A stretch of 59,506 bases of DNA from an uncultured Paracoccaceae bacterium (GTDB lineage: Bacteria; Pseudomonadota; Alphaproteobacteria; Rhodobacterales; Rhodobacteraceae), in assembly GCA_938092015.1 (NCBI GenBank), contig CALKOT010000094.1, positions 1-59,506 of the forward strand, in the 5' to 3' direction. The position numbers and the translations under genes are program-made. The notes beneath the pieces are model-generated. The model was not told where the DNA came from and did not search any database. It saw only the letters and a list, made by a program, of their open reading frames with translations. Positions 59,430 through 59,506 of the stretch are shown one piece after another; the stretch's first letter is position 1, and every line of letters starts with the position of its first letter.

Positions 59430-59506
59430 GGCGGAGTAGCTCAGGTGGTTAGAGCAGCGGAATCATAATCCGCGTGTCGGGGGTTCAAGTCCCTCCTCCG
59501 CTACCA
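59430..59506 (+). tRNA. Elongator tRNA-Met (anticodon CAT)
   Basis: A full cloverleaf can be drawn. The acceptor is GGCGGAG with CTCCGCT (one G-U pair at the end). The D arm contains AGCTCAGGTGGTTAGAGCA, the anticodon stem GCGGA / TCCGC has loop ATCATAA (anticodon CAT), and the T loop is GGTTCAAGTCC. The CCA end is encoded. It resembles alphaproteobacterial elongator Met tRNAs; a tRNA-Ile with lysidine cannot be fully excluded from sequence. Confidence 0.9.

Noticed and set aside
1-59506. CRISPR array, toxin-antitoxin or phage-defence island
   Set aside because: No regularly spaced direct repeats and no Cas, restriction, retron, CBASS or toxin-like genes were seen. The HTH/DUF2975 pair at 34353-35102 was considered as an antitoxin pair but matches a known regulator-membrane protein pairing.

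Overview
The window looks like a chromosomal segment of a Roseobacter-type alphaproteobacterium (Rhodobacteraceae). The grounds are the ftsY / EamA / ispZ gene set, the family resemblance of most proteins, the fairly high G+C content and an alphaproteobacterial-type elongator tRNA-Met with encoded CCA at the right edge. This is an inference from gene content, not a phylogeny.

Layout. 1-124 is the truncated end of an IS3-type element. 559-3854 is an ftsY operon (ftsY, serine hydrolase, DMT transporter). 3947-9797 is an accessory block: orphan LivM-type permease, RraA-like protein, a broken LuxR/hydrolase gene, a PEP-CTERM-like exported protein, a broken thioredoxin-fold gene and a small exported protein. 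10041-16671 returns to housekeeping or envelope genes (ispZ, 2-hydroxyacid dehydrogenase, SH3 protein, BTLCP peptidase, M48 protease) with one broken LamG-type gene.

16794-32611 is the core metabolic locus. It holds a PQQ alcohol dehydrogenase whose active site carries the extra aspartate typical of lanthanide enzymes (D302-H-D304), a cytochrome c, and an unusual fusion of a second cytochrome c to a XoxJ/MxaJ-like binding domain. Next come an IorAB-type molybdenum aldehyde oxidoreductase, a Rieske-fold protein that has lost its histidine ligands, a seven-gene MoxR/DUF58/VWA/TPR/BatD operon resembling mxaRSACKL, and a divergent two-component system. 32819-35635 is an eroding stretch with a TetR gene and a sterol desaturase gene, each carrying one in-frame ochre codon, and a lipoprotein without a usable start.

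35726-49253 is the cofactor and supply locus. It contains pqqA-C-D-E with a hairpin after pqqA, a second XoxJ-like binding protein, a PedA1/A2/B/C (Lut)-type ABC system linked in other bacteria to rare-earth uptake, an SsuABC-like ABC transporter overlapping pqqB, and a SoxYZ-like carrier / CxxxCW protein / SoxH-like metallohydrolase set. Together the two loci could oxidise an alcohol to an aldehyde and then an acid in the periplasm, make and place PQQ, import the metal and regulate the pathway. 49259-59377 holds scattered catabolic enzymes (MhpD-like hydratase, GSTs, MFS, quinone reductase, enolase-superfamily enzyme, GMC oxidoreductase, ThDP enzyme).

Five genes carry in-frame nonsense codons or frameshifts, and all six nonsense codons are TAA or TAG at sites one C-to-T change from Gln. 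Intact genes end normally with TAA, TAG and TGA, so gene decay is more likely than a changed code.
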